Shown piece by piece: positions 1 through 9,096 of a DNA stretch of 64,000 nt. Position numbers and translations under genes: made by a program. The notes beneath the pieces are model-generated. The model did not search any database. It was not told the origin of the DNA and saw nothing but the letters and a program-made list of their open reading frames with translations. Source of the stretch: Mesorhizobium huakuii (GTDB lineage Bacteria > Pseudomonadota > Alphaproteobacteria > Rhizobiales > Rhizobiaceae); NCBI RefSeq assembly GCF_014189455.1, contig NZ_CP050296.1:1798001-1862000 (forward strand), in the 5' to 3' direction. Positions within the stretch are counted from its first letter, which is position 1. Each line of letters starts with the position of its first letter.

Positions 1-49
1 TAACCCGATTGCTGTCGCCATTTGAGCGACATGAGGGAAGAACAGCGTC

Positions 50-67
50 TTAAACCGACGGGTTTAA
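50..67. other. short perfect hairpin upstream of the GGDEF/EAL gene
   Basis: A 7-bp perfect inverted repeat (TTAAACC / GGTTTAA) with a GACG loop lies about 40 bp before the first start codon. It could be the terminator of a gene left of the window or an operator. No T-tract follows on the plus strand, so the role is undecided. Confidence 0.3.
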
Positions 68-105
68 CAGTCGGACAGACGCGCTGACAGGATCATGGCC
101 CGTCC

Positions 106-2604
106 GTGAATTCGATGAAGCTGTCATCGAGGAACGCCAACCCCCGTCTTCTCGGGCTCGTCTGGCCGTTCATCGCCGTCGTCCTCATCCAGGCGCTGGT
201 CGCCAGCCTCAGCCTCTACACGCTTTCGGCGGTACGCGCCTATGTCGGCGGCGAAAGCCAGTGGTCCAAGGGGCAAAAGCACGCCATCTATTTCCTCAGC
301 CTCTATGCCGACACCGGCAATGAGGAGTTCTTCGGTGAGTATCGCGAAGCGATCGCCGTTCCGCTGGCCGACCGCTCGGCCCGCTTGGCGCTCGAGCAGC
401 CCGACCCCGATACAGAGGCGGCGCGCGCAGGCTTTCTGCAGGGCAGAAACCACCCGGACGACGTAACCGGGATGATCTGGCTGTTCCAGAATTTCCGCGG
501 CTTCATCTATCTCGACACCGCTATCCGGCACTGGACCGCCGCCGACGCGATGATCCTCGCCATCCAGCAGCTCGGCGACGCGATGCACGCGACGTTGAGC
601 AAGGGGCAGGCGTCACCGGCTGAGATCAACGCCTGGAAGACGGATATCCATCAGCTAGACCGTCAGATCAGTCCGCTTTCCAAGGCTTTCTCGGACAGTC
701 TCGGCGAGGGATCGCGCTTCATCAAGCTGCTGCTTACCCTTGCCAATCTGGTCACCGCAGCCTTGCTGATCCTGCTCGCCGTCTGGCGCACGCGCAAACT
801 CCTGGAACAGCGCCAGGCCTTCCAGCTGGCGCTCAATGCCGAGCGCGAGCGCGCCCAGGTCACGCTGGCTTCGATCGGCCAGGCCGTCATCAGCACAGGC
901 CGTGACGGGCGGCTGGACTACATGAACGCGGTTGCCGAGAAACTGCTGGCCTGCCCGTTCGGCACTGCCAGGGGCAAACCGATCGCATCGCTCTTTCGCC
1001 TCGTCGACAAAGACACCAGCGTTGAAGAAACGCAGCTGGTCGATCGTCTCCTGGCCGGCGAACCGCGCCGTTCCAGCGCCCGTCCGCAATTGCTGCAGCG
1101 GCCGGACGGCTCTGTTGTTCCTGTCGCGCTGACCGGCGCACCGCTGCTGGTTTCCGGTGAGGTCGTCGGCGCGGTGCTCGCCTTCCACGACATGACGCGC
1201 GAAGAGGACTATATCGAGCGGCTTTCATGGCAGGCTTCGCATGACGCGTTGACCGGGCTCGCCAACCGGCGCGATTTCGAAAGCCGGCTGGAAAGGACGA
1301 TCGTCGAATTGCAGGGCCAGCCCCGGCAGCATGCCTTGATGTATCTCGATCTCGACCAGTTCAAGCTGGTCAACGATACCTGCGGCCATGCCGCTGGTGA
1401 CCAATTGCTGCGCCAGATCTCCGCGCTGCTGACCCACGAATTGCGGCCGGGCGACGTGCTGGCCAGGCTGGGCGGCGACGAATTCGGTGTGCTGCTCGTG
1501 GACAGTGACTGCGAAACCGCCGCCGACACCGCCGAACGGCTGCGCACAGCCGTGCAGGACCTGCATTTCGCCTGGGATAACAGGCCTTTCAACACCAGTG
1601 TCAGCATCGGCATGGTACAGATCGCCGATGCGCACGTGACAATCGAGGAGACGCTGCGTGCCGCCGATGTCGCCTGCTATATGGCCAAGGAGAAAGGCCG
1701 CAACCGGGTCCAGATCCACAGCGATGGCGACATGGCTTTGCGCCAGCGTTTCGGCGAGATGGCCTGGGTGCAGCGCCTGCACGCCGCGCTTGAGCAAAAC
1801 CGCTTCAGGCTGCATGCCCAGGAAATCTGGCCACTCAACGACGACGCCGCCGAGGCGGGAGCGCATATCGAAATCCTGTTGCGGCTGACCGACGAAGACG
1901 GCAGCTTCGTCACCCCGCAAAGCTTCATTCCCGCGGCCGAGCGCTACGGCCTGATGCCGTCGATCGACCGCTGGGTGGTGCGTAACACCTTCCGCATCCT
2001 GGCCGCACGGCAAGCCGATCCGACCATCGCGCCGATCGCCACATGCGCCATCAATCTTTCCGGCGCGACTTTCGGCGACGAGACCTTTCTCGGCTTCCTG
2101 CGCGAGCAGTTTCTCGTCCATGGCATTTCGCCTGCCATGATCTGCCTGGAGATCACCGAAACCAGCGCCATCGCCAATCTCACCAACGCCATGCGCTTCA
2201 TTGCCGATCTGCGCGGCCTGGGCTGCCGTTTCGCACTCGACGATTTCGGTTCCGGCATGTCGTCCTTCGCCTATTTGAAGCACCTGCCGGTCGACTACCT
2301 CAAGATCGACGGCAGCTTCGTCAAGGACATGCTGGAGGATCGCATCGACCGCGCCATGGTCGAGATGATCCATCATATCGGCAAGGTCATGGGCAAACGC
2401 ACCATCGCCGAGTTCGTTGAAAGCGACGGCATCATCGCCGCCCTGAAGACGATCGGCGTCGACTATGCCCAAGGCTATGGCATAGCCAGGCCGAAGCCTT
2501 TCGATGCCTCGACGGAGCTGCTTGGCCGGGGTGTCACGCCGGCCGCCGAGAGCGCCGATCCATGGGCCGATCTGACACGGAAGCTGCGCCGCAAGGCCGG
2601 TTAG
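106..2604 (+). CDS. membrane-anchored PAS-GGDEF-EAL cyclic-di-GMP enzyme
   Basis: Predicted to make and/or break down the second messenger cyclic di-GMP at the inner membrane. A transmembrane helix near residues 15-40 and a second near 205-225 bracket a periplasmic sensor region; a PAS-like segment (about 245-365) follows. The GGDEF motif at residues 456-460 is intact and is preceded, five residues upstream, by an RPGD I-site (447-450), the usual product-inhibition site. The EAL domain starts with EIL (589-591) in place of EAL and keeps DDFGSG (712 onward), YLKIDG, the AEFVES glutamate and QGYGIARP, so both domains look competent. The GTG at 106 was taken as the start; ATG at 115 is the alternative. 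The next gene is convergent, 13 bp away. Confidence 0.9.
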   Translation: MNSMKLSSRNANPRLLGLVWPFIAVVLIQALVASLSLYTLSAVRAYVGGESQWSKGQKHAIYFLSLYADTGNEEFFGEYREAIAVPLADRSARLALEQPDPDTEAARAGFLQGRNHPDDVTGMIWLFQNFRGFIYLDTAIRHWTAADAMILAIQQLGDAMHATLSKGQASPAEINAWKTDIHQLDRQISPLSKAFSDSLGEGSRFIKLLLTLANLVTAALLILLAVWRTRKLLEQRQAFQLALNAERERAQVTLASIGQAVISTGRDGRLDYMNAVAEKLLACPFGTARGKPIASLFRLVDKDTSVEETQLVDRLLAGEPRRSSARPQLLQRPDGSVVPVALTGAPLLVSGEVVGAVLAFHDMTREEDYIERLSWQASHDALTGLANRRDFESRLERTIVELQGQPRQHALMYLDLDQFKLVNDTCGHAAGDQLLRQISALLTHELRPGDVLARLGGDEFGVLLVDSDCETAADTAERLRTAVQDLHFAWDNRPFNTSVSIGMVQIADAHVTIEETLRAADVACYMAKEKGRNRVQIHSDGDMALRQRFGEMAWVQRLHAALEQNRFRLHAQEIWPLNDDAAEAGAHIEILLRLTDEDGSFVTPQSFIPAAERYGLMPSIDRWVVRNTFRILAARQADPTIAPIATCAINLSGATFGDETFLGFLREQFLVHGISPAMICLEITETSAIANLTNAMRFIADLRGLGCRFALDDFGSGMSSFAYLKHLPVDYLKIDGSFVKDMLEDRIDRAMVEMIHHIGKVMGKRTIAEFVESDGIIAALKTIGVDYAQGYGIARPKPFDASTELLGRGVTPAAESADPWADLTRKLRRKAG

Positions 2605-2617
2605 GCCTCACTCCGGT

Positions 2618-3157
2618 TTAGGGCCGTCGCTCCAGCAGGATGGTCGGGGCATCGTGATAGAGGGTCCGCGTCACCTCGCTGTAGCCGCACTTCCTGGCGA
2701 CATTCTGTGAAGCCGTATTTTCCGGATCGATAATGCAGACGGTTTTGGTACGTCTGAAGGTCTCGTCGCCCCAGACATGCACGCGACTGACGATCTCTGT
2801 GGCAAGGCCCGACCCGTGCACGGCCGGCGCCAAAGCCCATCCGGCCTCGGGAATGCCTTCGATCGACGGTTCCATGTCGCGCTTCAGGTCATGAAAGCCG
2901 GCCTCGCCGACGAAGCGGCCTGTCGCCTTCTCCTCGATCGCCCAGAAGCCGTAGCCCAGCAGCGACCACAGGCCGGCATGACGCAGGAAGCGCATCCAGC
3001 TTTCCTCGCGCGTGCGCGGCTTGCCGCCGATGAAACGGGTGACGACCGGGTCGGACCACATGGCGACATAGGCGTCGAAATCCTCGATCCGGTGCGCCCT
3101 CAGAATGGTTCGCTGCGTCTCGATGACGGGGGCGATGGTCGCTTGCGGATTGTTCAT
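2618..3157 (-). CDS. GNAT family N-acetyltransferase
   Basis: Acetyl-CoA-dependent N-acetyltransferase of the RimJ/RimL-like GNAT group; the substrate cannot be read from sequence. It begins with a typical ETQRTILRAHRIEDFDAY first strand and helix, has GRFVGEAGFHDL as the central strand and WALAPAVHGSGLATEIV as the pyrophosphate-binding loop, then ENTASQNVARKCGY near the C-terminus. About 179 residues, normal for the family. The ATG at 3157 is chosen because a GAGGCAAG ribosome-binding site precedes it; the longer in-frame extension lacks one. It converges with the cyclic-di-GMP gene. Confidence 0.85.
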   Translation of the reverse strand: MNNPQATIAPVIETQRTILRAHRIEDFDAYVAMWSDPVVTRFIGGKPRTREESWMRFLRHAGLWSLLGYGFWAIEEKATGRFVGEAGFHDLKRDMEPSIEGIPEAGWALAPAVHGSGLATEIVSRVHVWGDETFRRTKTVCIIDPENTASQNVARKCGYSEVTRTLYHDAPTILLERRP

Positions 3158-3370
3158 GGGACTTGCCTCGCTGATGGTGCCTGCGCTTAGCAAATCGCCC
3201 CTGCGGTGCAAGGGCCAGCACGAGACGCTCCATCATCCAGGCAAGCCGTATGGCCAGGTGCTATGGGAATTCTGCCTGACAGTGTTATTTTCCCGGCACG
3301 CTGATTCAGCCCCCGGCGACGCGACCTTTTTCGGACACGCGCTGGGGCCATCAAACCCAGGGGAAGAAGC

Positions 3371-3826
3371 ATGGACACGACAGACCTTGTGCTTGTCATT
3401 GTCCATCATCTGCTGGTGTTTTCCTTGGCAGGGATCATCGGTGCCGAATTCGTGCTGATCCGTGGCGACCTGCCCGCAGCGACGCTCAAGCGGCTCGCCG
3501 GCATCGACCGCCATTATGGCATCATCGCCGCGCTCGTCATCATCGTCGGCATCGGTCGTGTCTTCTGGGGCCTCAAGGGCTGGGAGTTCTACGTCTACAA
3601 CTGGGTGTTCTGGGCCAAGATGGCGGCCTTCGGCCTTGTCGGCTTGCTGTCGATCATCCCGACCGTGCGCTTCATTTCCTGGAACCGGCAGGCCAGCGCC
3701 AATCCCTCCTTCGCCGTGCCGGCGGGCGAACTGGCCTCGGTGAAGACCTATATCCGCACCGAGGCCTTCGTCTTCCTGCTGATCCCGGTCTTCGCGGCAG
3801 CGATGGCGCGCGGCTATGGCACCTGA
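3371..3826 (+). CDS. DUF2214 family inner-membrane protein
   Basis: A 151-residue polytopic membrane protein with about four hydrophobic helices (roughly residues 8-30, 50-72, 82-102 and 130-148) and a WGLKGWEFYVYN loop. The sequence resembles DUF2214 proteins, whose function is not established. A GGGGAAG ribosome-binding site precedes the ATG. The 3' end overlaps the convergent nth gene by 13 bp, so the two transcripts would be antisense at their ends. Confidence 0.75.
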   Translation: MDTTDLVLVIVHHLLVFSLAGIIGAEFVLIRGDLPAATLKRLAGIDRHYGIIAALVIIVGIGRVFWGLKGWEFYVYNWVFWAKMAAFGLVGLLSIIPTVRFISWNRQASANPSFAVPAGELASVKTYIRTEAFVFLLIPVFAAAMARGYGT

Positions 3827-4626
3827 TCGCCAGAGACGGCCGTTTCAAGCGGAGCGATCTCCACCAGCGGTGCCGGAACGCTGGTCGTCTTCTCCTCGGC
3901 CGTACAAATGTCGGCGATGACGCAGGCCGGGCAATCCGGCTTGCGCGCCTTGCAGACATAGCGGCCATGCAGGATCAGCCAGTGATGCGCATGGCGCATA
4001 TATTCGTCCGGGATGATCTTCAGCAGCCCTTGTTCGACCTGTTCAGGCGTCTTGCCGGACGCCAGGCCAAGCCGGTTGCCGATCCGGAAAATATGCGTGT
4101 CGACCGCCATCGTGTGCTGGCCGAAGGCCATGTTGAGCACGACATTGGCGGTCTTGCGCCCGACGCCCGGCAGTTTGACCAGCTCGTCGCGGTCATCAGG
4201 CACCGCGCCGCCATAGTCGCGGATCAGTGCTTGTGAAAGCGCGATGACGTTCTTGGCCTTGTTGCGCCAGAGCCCGATGGTCCTGATGTAATCGCCGACC
4301 TTGACCTCGCCCAGCGCCAACATCTTCTGCGGCGTATCTGCAGCTTTGAACAGGGCTCGTGTCGCCTTGTTGACGCCGGCGTCGGTCGCTTGCGCCGAAA
4401 GCACCACCGCCACCAGCAGCGTGAAGGCGTTGACATGTTCGAGTTCGCCCTTCGGCTCCGGTCGCTGGACCGAAAAGCGGCGGAAGATCTCGTGCACTTC
4501 GGCCGGACTGTAGCGCGACGTCCGCCGCACCGGCCGTGGGCGCGGCTTGGCGTTCGAACCGTCACGCTGGCCGGCTGGCAACTCATTTTTGGGCATGGAA
4601 GAATCTTTGGACTTGGGGCTCGCCAT
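3814..4626 (-). CDS. nth: endonuclease III, DNA glycosylase/AP lyase
   Basis: Base-excision repair enzyme that removes oxidised pyrimidines and nicks the resulting abasic site. The helix-hairpin-helix LPGVGRKTANVV carries the catalytic lysine, and VDTHIFR the catalytic aspartate. The C-terminal Fe-S loop is complete: cysteines spaced C-x6-C-x2-C-x5-C in CKARKPDCPACVIADIC. The protein is longer than E. coli Nth because of a basic N-terminal extension (about 40 residues rich in K, R and P) and an acidic C-terminal tail. The ATG at 4626 has an AGGAGG site; a start at 4659 would run into the divergent DUF2244 gene. The start sites of the two genes are only 23 bp apart. Confidence 0.95.
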   Translation of the reverse strand: MASPKSKDSSMPKNELPAGQRDGSNAKPRPRPVRRTSRYSPAEVHEIFRRFSVQRPEPKGELEHVNAFTLLVAVVLSAQATDAGVNKATRALFKAADTPQKMLALGEVKVGDYIRTIGLWRNKAKNVIALSQALIRDYGGAVPDDRDELVKLPGVGRKTANVVLNMAFGQHTMAVDTHIFRIGNRLGLASGKTPEQVEQGLLKIIPDEYMRHAHHWLILHGRYVCKARKPDCPACVIADICTAEEKTTSVPAPLVEIAPLETAVSGDQVP

Positions 4627-4648
4627 TTCCCTCCTATAATATCCTGTC

Positions 4649-5143
4649 ATGAGCGACACAAACGCCTCGTTCCAGGCTGACGAGCCCTTCTTCCACGCAT
4701 TGCTGACGCCGCACCGCTCGCTGGGCAGGACAGGCTTCCTGGTCCTGATGGGCGCGCTGCTGTTCGGCTGGCTGGTGACCGGCGCGTTTTTCTTGTCGCG
4801 CGGTGCCTGGCCGGTGTTCGGCTTCTTCGGCCTCGACGTGGTCGCCGTCTACATCGCCTTCCGCGCCAATTATCGGGCCGCCCGCGCCCGCGAGGAGGTT
4901 TCGGTCTCGCGCACCAGCCTCGACATCCGCAAGACGGCCCCCTCGGGAAAATCGGAGGCGCACCGCTTCAACCCGTTCTGGGCGCGGTTTTCGGTCGCCC
5001 GTCATGCCGAAATCGGCATCACCAAAATGACGGTCGAAGGCCAAGGCCAGAACGTTCCGATCGGTGGCTTTCTCGATCCCGAGTCCCGCGAGAGCTTTGC
5101 CACCGCCTTCTCACGCGCACTGGCGACCGCCAAGGCGCGCTGA
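4649..5143 (+). CDS. DUF2244 domain-containing membrane protein
   Basis: A 164-residue protein with two closely spaced transmembrane helices (about residues 28-50 and 55-75) and a cytoplasmic C-terminal domain containing RANYRAARAREEVSV and a late VPIGGFLDPESRESF segment, the pattern of DUF2244. Function unknown. It is divergent from nth, an arrangement I recall as common in rhizobia. The ATG follows directly after the nth promoter region; no strong ribosome-binding site is seen, so the transcript may be nearly leaderless. Confidence 0.8.
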   Translation: MSDTNASFQADEPFFHALLTPHRSLGRTGFLVLMGALLFGWLVTGAFFLSRGAWPVFGFFGLDVVAVYIAFRANYRAARAREEVSVSRTSLDIRKTAPSGKSEAHRFNPFWARFSVARHAEIGITKMTVEGQGQNVPIGGFLDPESRESFATAFSRALATAKAR

Positions 5144-5145
5144 AT

Positions 5146-5961
5146 CTAGAAACGATAGCGCAAAAGCCTGCCGACCTTGCGCAGCGCCGGAATGTGCTTC
5201 CAAAGCCGCACGAACAGTTTGGCGGACCAGCCCATGCGGGCGGCGTGTTCCGGCTTGTAGGTGGAGATATCCTCGACGAACCGCAGCTTCGGGACCGCCA
5301 GTTCCAGCTCGTGTGGATCGTCGATCGCCCAGTGAACTTCCGCGCCCGTCACCTTGACGGTCGGATTGAGGCGAAGCAGCGTCAGGCCGAAACGGCTGTA
5401 GGCGTCGAACATCAATTCGCCGCCGGCAAGATGCGAGACCAGCCGCGAAACCAGGCGTAGCCCTTCGTCTGCGGGAAGATAGGGCGTCAGCCCCTCCGCC
5501 ACCACGATGGCCGGGCGGTTGCGGGGCACGTCGGCCAGCCAGCCGGGCTCGGTCACCGACGAAGCGATGAGGTGGTAATGGTCGCGGGACGGGTAGAGCC
5601 TGCGCCTGAGCTCGATGACCTCCGCATAGTCGACATCGAACCAGTCCACGCCTGGTGGTGGATCGACACGGAAGATGCGCGTATCGAGCCCGCAGCCAAG
5701 ATGCAGCACGATGGCGCCAGGATTTCTGGCCAGGAAATCCTCGACACGAACGTCCAGCGTCTTGGCCCGGATCGCCAGGCCGATGCCGAGATTCTCGTCT
5801 ACCTTGAGCCTAGAGAAATCATAGTCGATCTTGCGCACCGCCTCGTCGGCGAAATGATCCGCAAGCAGCGAATGGGACAGCCGGCTCTCCAGCGCCTTGC
5901 CATAGAGCGTCATCAGCAAGGTTTCCCTGGCCCCTGTCAGATGCACTTTCTCGCCAGCCAT
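5146..5961 (-). CDS. class I SAM-dependent methyltransferase, PPM/leucine carboxyl methyltransferase-like
   Basis: Probable O- or carboxyl-methyltransferase. The SAM-binding glycine loop VLHLGCGLDTRIFRV and the acidic residue in WFDVDYAEVIELRR are typical of the Ppm1/TcmP-like group, as is the post-loop VVAEGLTPYLP. The 271-residue length fits the family. The start at 5961 has an AGGAGT site; the upstream in-frame extension is rich in Cys and Pro and unlikely to be translated. The substrate is not deducible. It ends 2 bp after the convergent DUF2244 gene. Confidence 0.85.
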   Translation of the reverse strand: MAGEKVHLTGARETLLMTLYGKALESRLSHSLLADHFADEAVRKIDYDFSRLKVDENLGIGLAIRAKTLDVRVEDFLARNPGAIVLHLGCGLDTRIFRVDPPPGVDWFDVDYAEVIELRRRLYPSRDHYHLIASSVTEPGWLADVPRNRPAIVVAEGLTPYLPADEGLRLVSRLVSHLAGGELMFDAYSRFGLTLLRLNPTVKVTGAEVHWAIDDPHELELAVPKLRFVEDISTYKPEHAARMGWSAKLFVRLWKHIPALRKVGRLLRYRF

Positions 5962-6076
5962 AAGCGACTCCTGGCACGAAACCCCGAGTCTATCTGGGCA
6001 TGCGCGGCAAGAAGGCAAGTTTCGGGTGGCGATCGGCGCCCCAAGGGGCGATATTCCTGGTCAAGGAGACAGTTCG

Positions 6077-6955
6077 ATGAGCACACAGACAGCCGTCCTC
6101 AAGAAGGACATCACGCCGCAAGGCAGCGACTATGAGATCGTGCGCCGCGCCATCGAGAAGATCAGCCTCGACTATCGCGACCAGCCTTCGCTCGAGGAAC
6201 TCGCGGAGGAGGTCGGCGAGACGCCGACCGGCCTGCAAAAACTGTTCACCCGCTGGGCCGGCCTGTCGCCAAAAGCCTTTCTGCAGGCGGTGACGCTCGA
6301 CCATGCGCGCCGGCTGCTCGATTCCGGCATGCCGCTGCTCGAAACCTCGTTCGAACTGGGCATGTCCGGTCCCGGCCGGCTGCATGACCTGTTCGTCACC
6401 CACGAGGCGATGTCGCCGGGCGACTACAAGACACGCGGCGCCGGCCTCACCATCCGCTACGGCTATCACCCCTCGCCTTTCGGCACCGCCCTGATCATGG
6501 CCACCGACCGTGGCCTTGCCGGCCTCGCCTTCAGCGACCCCGGCGAGGAACGTGCGTCCTTCGCCGACATGTCCAGCCGCTGGCCGAACGCCATCTATGT
6601 CGAGGACATGGCCGCTACTGGTCCTTATGCCTCGCGCATCTTCGACTCGACATTGTGGCGCCCCGACCAGCCGCTGCATGTCGTCATGATCGGCACCGAC
6701 TTCCAGGTCCGCGTCTGGGAGGCGCTGCTGCAGATCCCGATGGGCAAGGCGCGCACCTATTCCTCGATCGCCGCCAGCATCGGCGCGCCAAGCGCCAGCC
6801 GGGCGGTCGGTGCCGCCAATGGCGCCAACCCGCTCTCCTTCGTGGTGCCTTGCCACCGCGCCATCGGCAAGTCCGGTGACCTCACCGGCTACCATTGGGG
6901 CCTGACCCGCAAGCGCGCCATCCTGGGCTGGGAGGCGGGCCAAGTGTCGTCGTAA
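6077..6955 (+). CDS. Ada-like AraC regulator fused to methylated-DNA-cysteine methyltransferase
   Basis: Combines an AraC-type helix-turn-helix domain (about residues 15-105) with an O6-alkylguanine-DNA methyltransferase domain whose acceptor cysteine sits in VVPCHRAIGKSG. It lacks the N-terminal zinc/methylphosphotriester domain of E. coli Ada, so methyl-phosphotriester sensing is probably absent and any regulatory trigger must differ. The ATG at 6077 has an AAGGAG site 10 bases upstream; the in-frame start at 6026 does not. About 292 residues. It stands alone, divergent from the methyltransferase gene. Confidence 0.9.
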   Translation: MSTQTAVLKKDITPQGSDYEIVRRAIEKISLDYRDQPSLEELAEEVGETPTGLQKLFTRWAGLSPKAFLQAVTLDHARRLLDSGMPLLETSFELGMSGPGRLHDLFVTHEAMSPGDYKTRGAGLTIRYGYHPSPFGTALIMATDRGLAGLAFSDPGEERASFADMSSRWPNAIYVEDMAATGPYASRIFDSTLWRPDQPLHVVMIGTDFQVRVWEALLQIPMGKARTYSSIAASIGAPSASRAVGAANGANPLSFVVPCHRAIGKSGDLTGYHWGLTRKRAILGWEAGQVSS

Positions 6956-7178
6956 AATGTCGATTTTTCAATTGCGACCCAAGAAATATATGAATAGTCA
7001 CACTATTAAGAGTATTAGTGCGATTTCTCATCGAAATTTCTGGATACAACCGAGGACAACCATCGGTTTCTTCATGGTCATTATTGCCGCGAATTATTTA
7101 AGTTTACGCTAAATTAACCACGATAAAGCGATCATGACTCATATTAATTCGGGCGATCCGACTTAATAGGAGGTCTCG
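6956..7178 (+). promoter_or_regulatory. AT-rich upstream region of the coat-U operon with pseudo-palindrome
   Basis: About 220 bp of visibly AT-rich DNA in an otherwise GC-rich window, ending in an AGGAGG ribosome-binding site before the first coat-U gene. An imperfect 20-bp palindrome at 7001-7020 (CACTANTA N4 TANTAGTG) is a candidate operator. The composition is what MucR/H-NS-like silencers favour (inference). No convincing -35/-10 pair could be singled out. Confidence 0.4.
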
Positions 7179-7649
7179 ATGAAATTGTTTCGCACCGCCT
7201 TCGGTGCAGCTTTGCTGGTCGCATGTCTGGACCAGACTGCATTGGCGACGACGCAAAATGTCATTTTCAATGGCACGATCTCCCCGACCTGCACGCTTGT
7301 CATTGCCACCAATGGCACGATGACGGTCAGTCCCGACCTCCAGACCCTCAGCTCCCACAACAGCGGCGGCTCGGCCGGAACCGTCACGCTGACGACGACC
7401 GGCGGCGTGTCGCTGAGCGTCGATCCGGTTACCACCACGACGGTGCCGGCGGCCGACACCACATCGACCACCTGGACACCAACCTACTCTTCCGCCGGTG
7501 CGCACTCCATCGTCGAGACCGGCTCGGCGACCGCCATCAGCTCGCCCGGCGCCGACCTAGTTTCGGTCCATCTCGCCGGCACCAAGGGCGGCAGCAACCG
7601 CTTCGCCAACGGAAACTATCAGGCAACGGTAACGCTTCGCTGCGAGTAG
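7179..7649 (+). CDS. secreted spore-coat-U-like protein (first copy)
   Basis: A 156-residue exported protein. The N-terminus (MKLFRTAFGAALLVACL...ALA) is a signal peptide cut near residue 23. The rest is Thr/Ser/Gly-rich beta sequence with a conserved cysteine in SPTCTLVI and the C-terminal signature NYQATVTLRCE, the pattern of spore coat protein U / Csu-type pilin subunits, where the last strand completes an Ig-like fold. First gene of a four-gene operon (7179-9016); a paralog is the fourth gene. The first start has an ideal TAGGAGG site. Likely a surface fibre or matrix protein (inference). Confidence 0.75.
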   Translation: MKLFRTAFGAALLVACLDQTALATTQNVIFNGTISPTCTLVIATNGTMTVSPDLQTLSSHNSGGSAGTVTLTTTGGVSLSVDPVTTTTVPAADTTSTTWTPTYSSAGAHSIVETGSATAISSPGADLVSVHLAGTKGGSNRFANGNYQATVTLRCE

Positions 7650-7669
7650 CGCCCGGGAAGGAGGCATCC

Positions 7670-8062
7670 TTGACACTTTTTCGAACCCTGGCGACGGCGC
7701 TGGCCGTCGGCCTGATCCCCGTTGCCGCGGCGGCGCAGTCGATGTCGCCGATGCGCGGCGAGGTCAACAGTTTCACCGACGTCTTCGCGGTCCGCGTATA
7801 CCCGGCCAATCCATACGACCAGAAGATCAAGGTCGAAATCCACGTCTACGATCAGGATTTTCAGCCGGTGGACGCCAGGATCTCTCCGAGTGCCTTCCAA
7901 CTGGGTTCCCAGGCTTCCCGCCCTGTCCTTGTGGTCGTGCCTTTCGGCGGCGCCGCCGAGCGTAAAGTGCGTATCTGTACCGAAAGCATCCCCTTCCCCA
8001 ATCAACAGACGCAGATAAGGGCACAGATATGCGGAAAGTTTTTTGGGCACCGCAAGTCCTGA
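7670..8062 (+). CDS. short PapD/CsuC-like periplasmic chaperone-domain protein
   Basis: A 130-residue exported protein with a signal peptide (LFRTLATALAVGLIPVAAAAQ). The body has strand patterns like the first Ig domain of fimbrial chaperones: SMSPMRGEVNSF, then RVYPANPYDQKIKVEIHVYD, then RPVLVVVPFGGAAERKVRIC. The second Ig domain of true chaperones is missing. The start is TTG at 7670 behind an AAGGAGG site, 20 bp after the first coat-U gene; the longer open frame upstream overlaps that gene and is not believed. Its 3' end overlaps the next gene by 34 bp. The chaperone role is inferred from strand pattern and context. Confidence 0.6.
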   Translation: MTLFRTLATALAVGLIPVAAAAQSMSPMRGEVNSFTDVFAVRVYPANPYDQKIKVEIHVYDQDFQPVDARISPSAFQLGSQASRPVLVVVPFGGAAERKVRICTESIPFPNQQTQIRAQICGKFFGHRKS

Positions 8063-8559
8063 CGCTGGCAGTCGCGGTTGCTGTGACAAGCACCGTTCCA
8101 ACCCAGGCCCAGGACCAGATCTACAATCTCAACCAGAACGAGAACGGCTTCAATTTGCCCGGTGTCACCTTGCCTCAGGGCCAGGACGAGGTCCATGCCG
8201 CGGACGGCACCACTTGCCGTTCCGCCGTTTCCGGTTCCGGTGCCTATATGGATCTCGGCGTCATCAGAGGCAACAACCAGACGGACAATGGCGTCGCCAC
8301 CTATGGCCGGGTGGTGATCCCGATCGGGCGTACACCGACGCGTCTCGACTGCAGCCGGTTGTACGAACTTGAGGTCCAGCGCCTGCAGCTGGAGCTGAAA
8401 CTGCTCAAAATGGGCCTCGGCGGCGACGGCCCGACGGGAAGCGTGGCCGCCAGCGCTCCCGCTCCCGCTACCGCGGCCGCGTCGCCCGGGTGGGCCAACG
8501 AAGGCTGGAGCATCAGGACCGGAAATGGCGATGGCAAGAAAAAGAGGAAGAAGAAATAG
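8029..8559 (+). CDS. secreted protein of unknown function with lysine-rich tail
   Basis: A 176-residue protein that I do not recognise. It has a signal peptide (cut after PTQA, about residue 27), an Asn/Gln-rich N-terminal region, a central amphipathic helix (YELEVQRLQLELKLLKMGL, likely coiled coil), an Ala/Pro linker and a run of lysines at the end (KKKRKKK). Two cysteines (TTCRSA and RLDCSR) could form a disulfide. It lies third in the coat-U operon, overlapping the genes on both sides, so it probably acts with them at the cell surface or in the periplasm. Confidence 0.65.
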   Translation: MRKVFWAPQVLTLAVAVAVTSTVPTQAQDQIYNLNQNENGFNLPGVTLPQGQDEVHAADGTTCRSAVSGSGAYMDLGVIRGNNQTDNGVATYGRVVIPIGRTPTRLDCSRLYELEVQRLQLELKLLKMGLGGDGPTGSVAASAPAPATAAASPGWANEGWSIRTGNGDGKKKRKKK

Positions 8560-9016
8560 CCGCACGCTGCTTGCGATGGCCGCACTTGCCGGCTTCTGCC
8601 AGCCTGCGCCGGCGGCAATCATCGGCACCTGCACCATCATGGTCGGGGCGTCGGGAACGATGAAGGCAAATCCCGGCCTTAACGTGTTCGGCTCCAAGCA
8701 GGCCGGCGGATCGAGCGCGGGCGCCACCATCACCGCCAGCTCGCTGCTTTGCACCTTGCTCAACCTGCTCGATTGTTATTCCGTTTCCGCACCGGCACCC
8801 GCATCGTTCTCGTCGGCGCCAAGCGGCGGCGGCACCAATGTCAACTTCAGCACTGTCTACCGCCTCGACGGCACCGGCGTCGACACCTCCGGAAGCGTGC
8901 CGCAGCGCGTCGTCAACGGCACCCACACTATCGAGGTTGACCTCACCGCCACCAAATCATCGGGCATCTTTCCCGCCGGCAGCTATCAGGGCACGGTCAC
9001 CGTGCGCTGCGAGTAA
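8525..9016 (+). CDS. secreted spore-coat-U-like protein (second copy)
   Basis: A 163-residue exported protein: a basic start (MAMARKRGRRNSR), a hydrophobic core and a cut near PAPA (about residue 30). It shares with the first coat-U gene an early cysteine (IGTCTIMV), Gly/Ser/Thr-rich strands and the C-terminal signature SYQGTVTVRCE, so the two are diverged paralogs. It has two extra cysteines in LLCTLLNLLDCYSV. The start codon lies inside the preceding gene (35-bp overlap) behind an AGGA site, consistent with translational coupling. No usher gene is nearby. Confidence 0.7.
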   Translation: MAMARKRGRRNSRTLLAMAALAGFCQPAPAAIIGTCTIMVGASGTMKANPGLNVFGSKQAGGSSAGATITASSLLCTLLNLLDCYSVSAPAPASFSSAPSGGGTNVNFSTVYRLDGTGVDTSGSVPQRVVNGTHTIEVDLTATKSSGIFPAGSYQGTVTVRCE

Positions 9017-9096
9017 GGCGACAAATCAGCTTTTGATATCCACATGGTCTGGCAAGTCACCGCGTGACGCGCTAGCTTCCCGCGCGACCGGGGTGA

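Noticed and set aside
1225..2472. 415-codon open frame antisense to the GGDEF/EAL gene
   Set aside because: It mirrors GC-rich codon bias of the sense gene; no start signals or domain pattern, while the sense frame has clear motifs.
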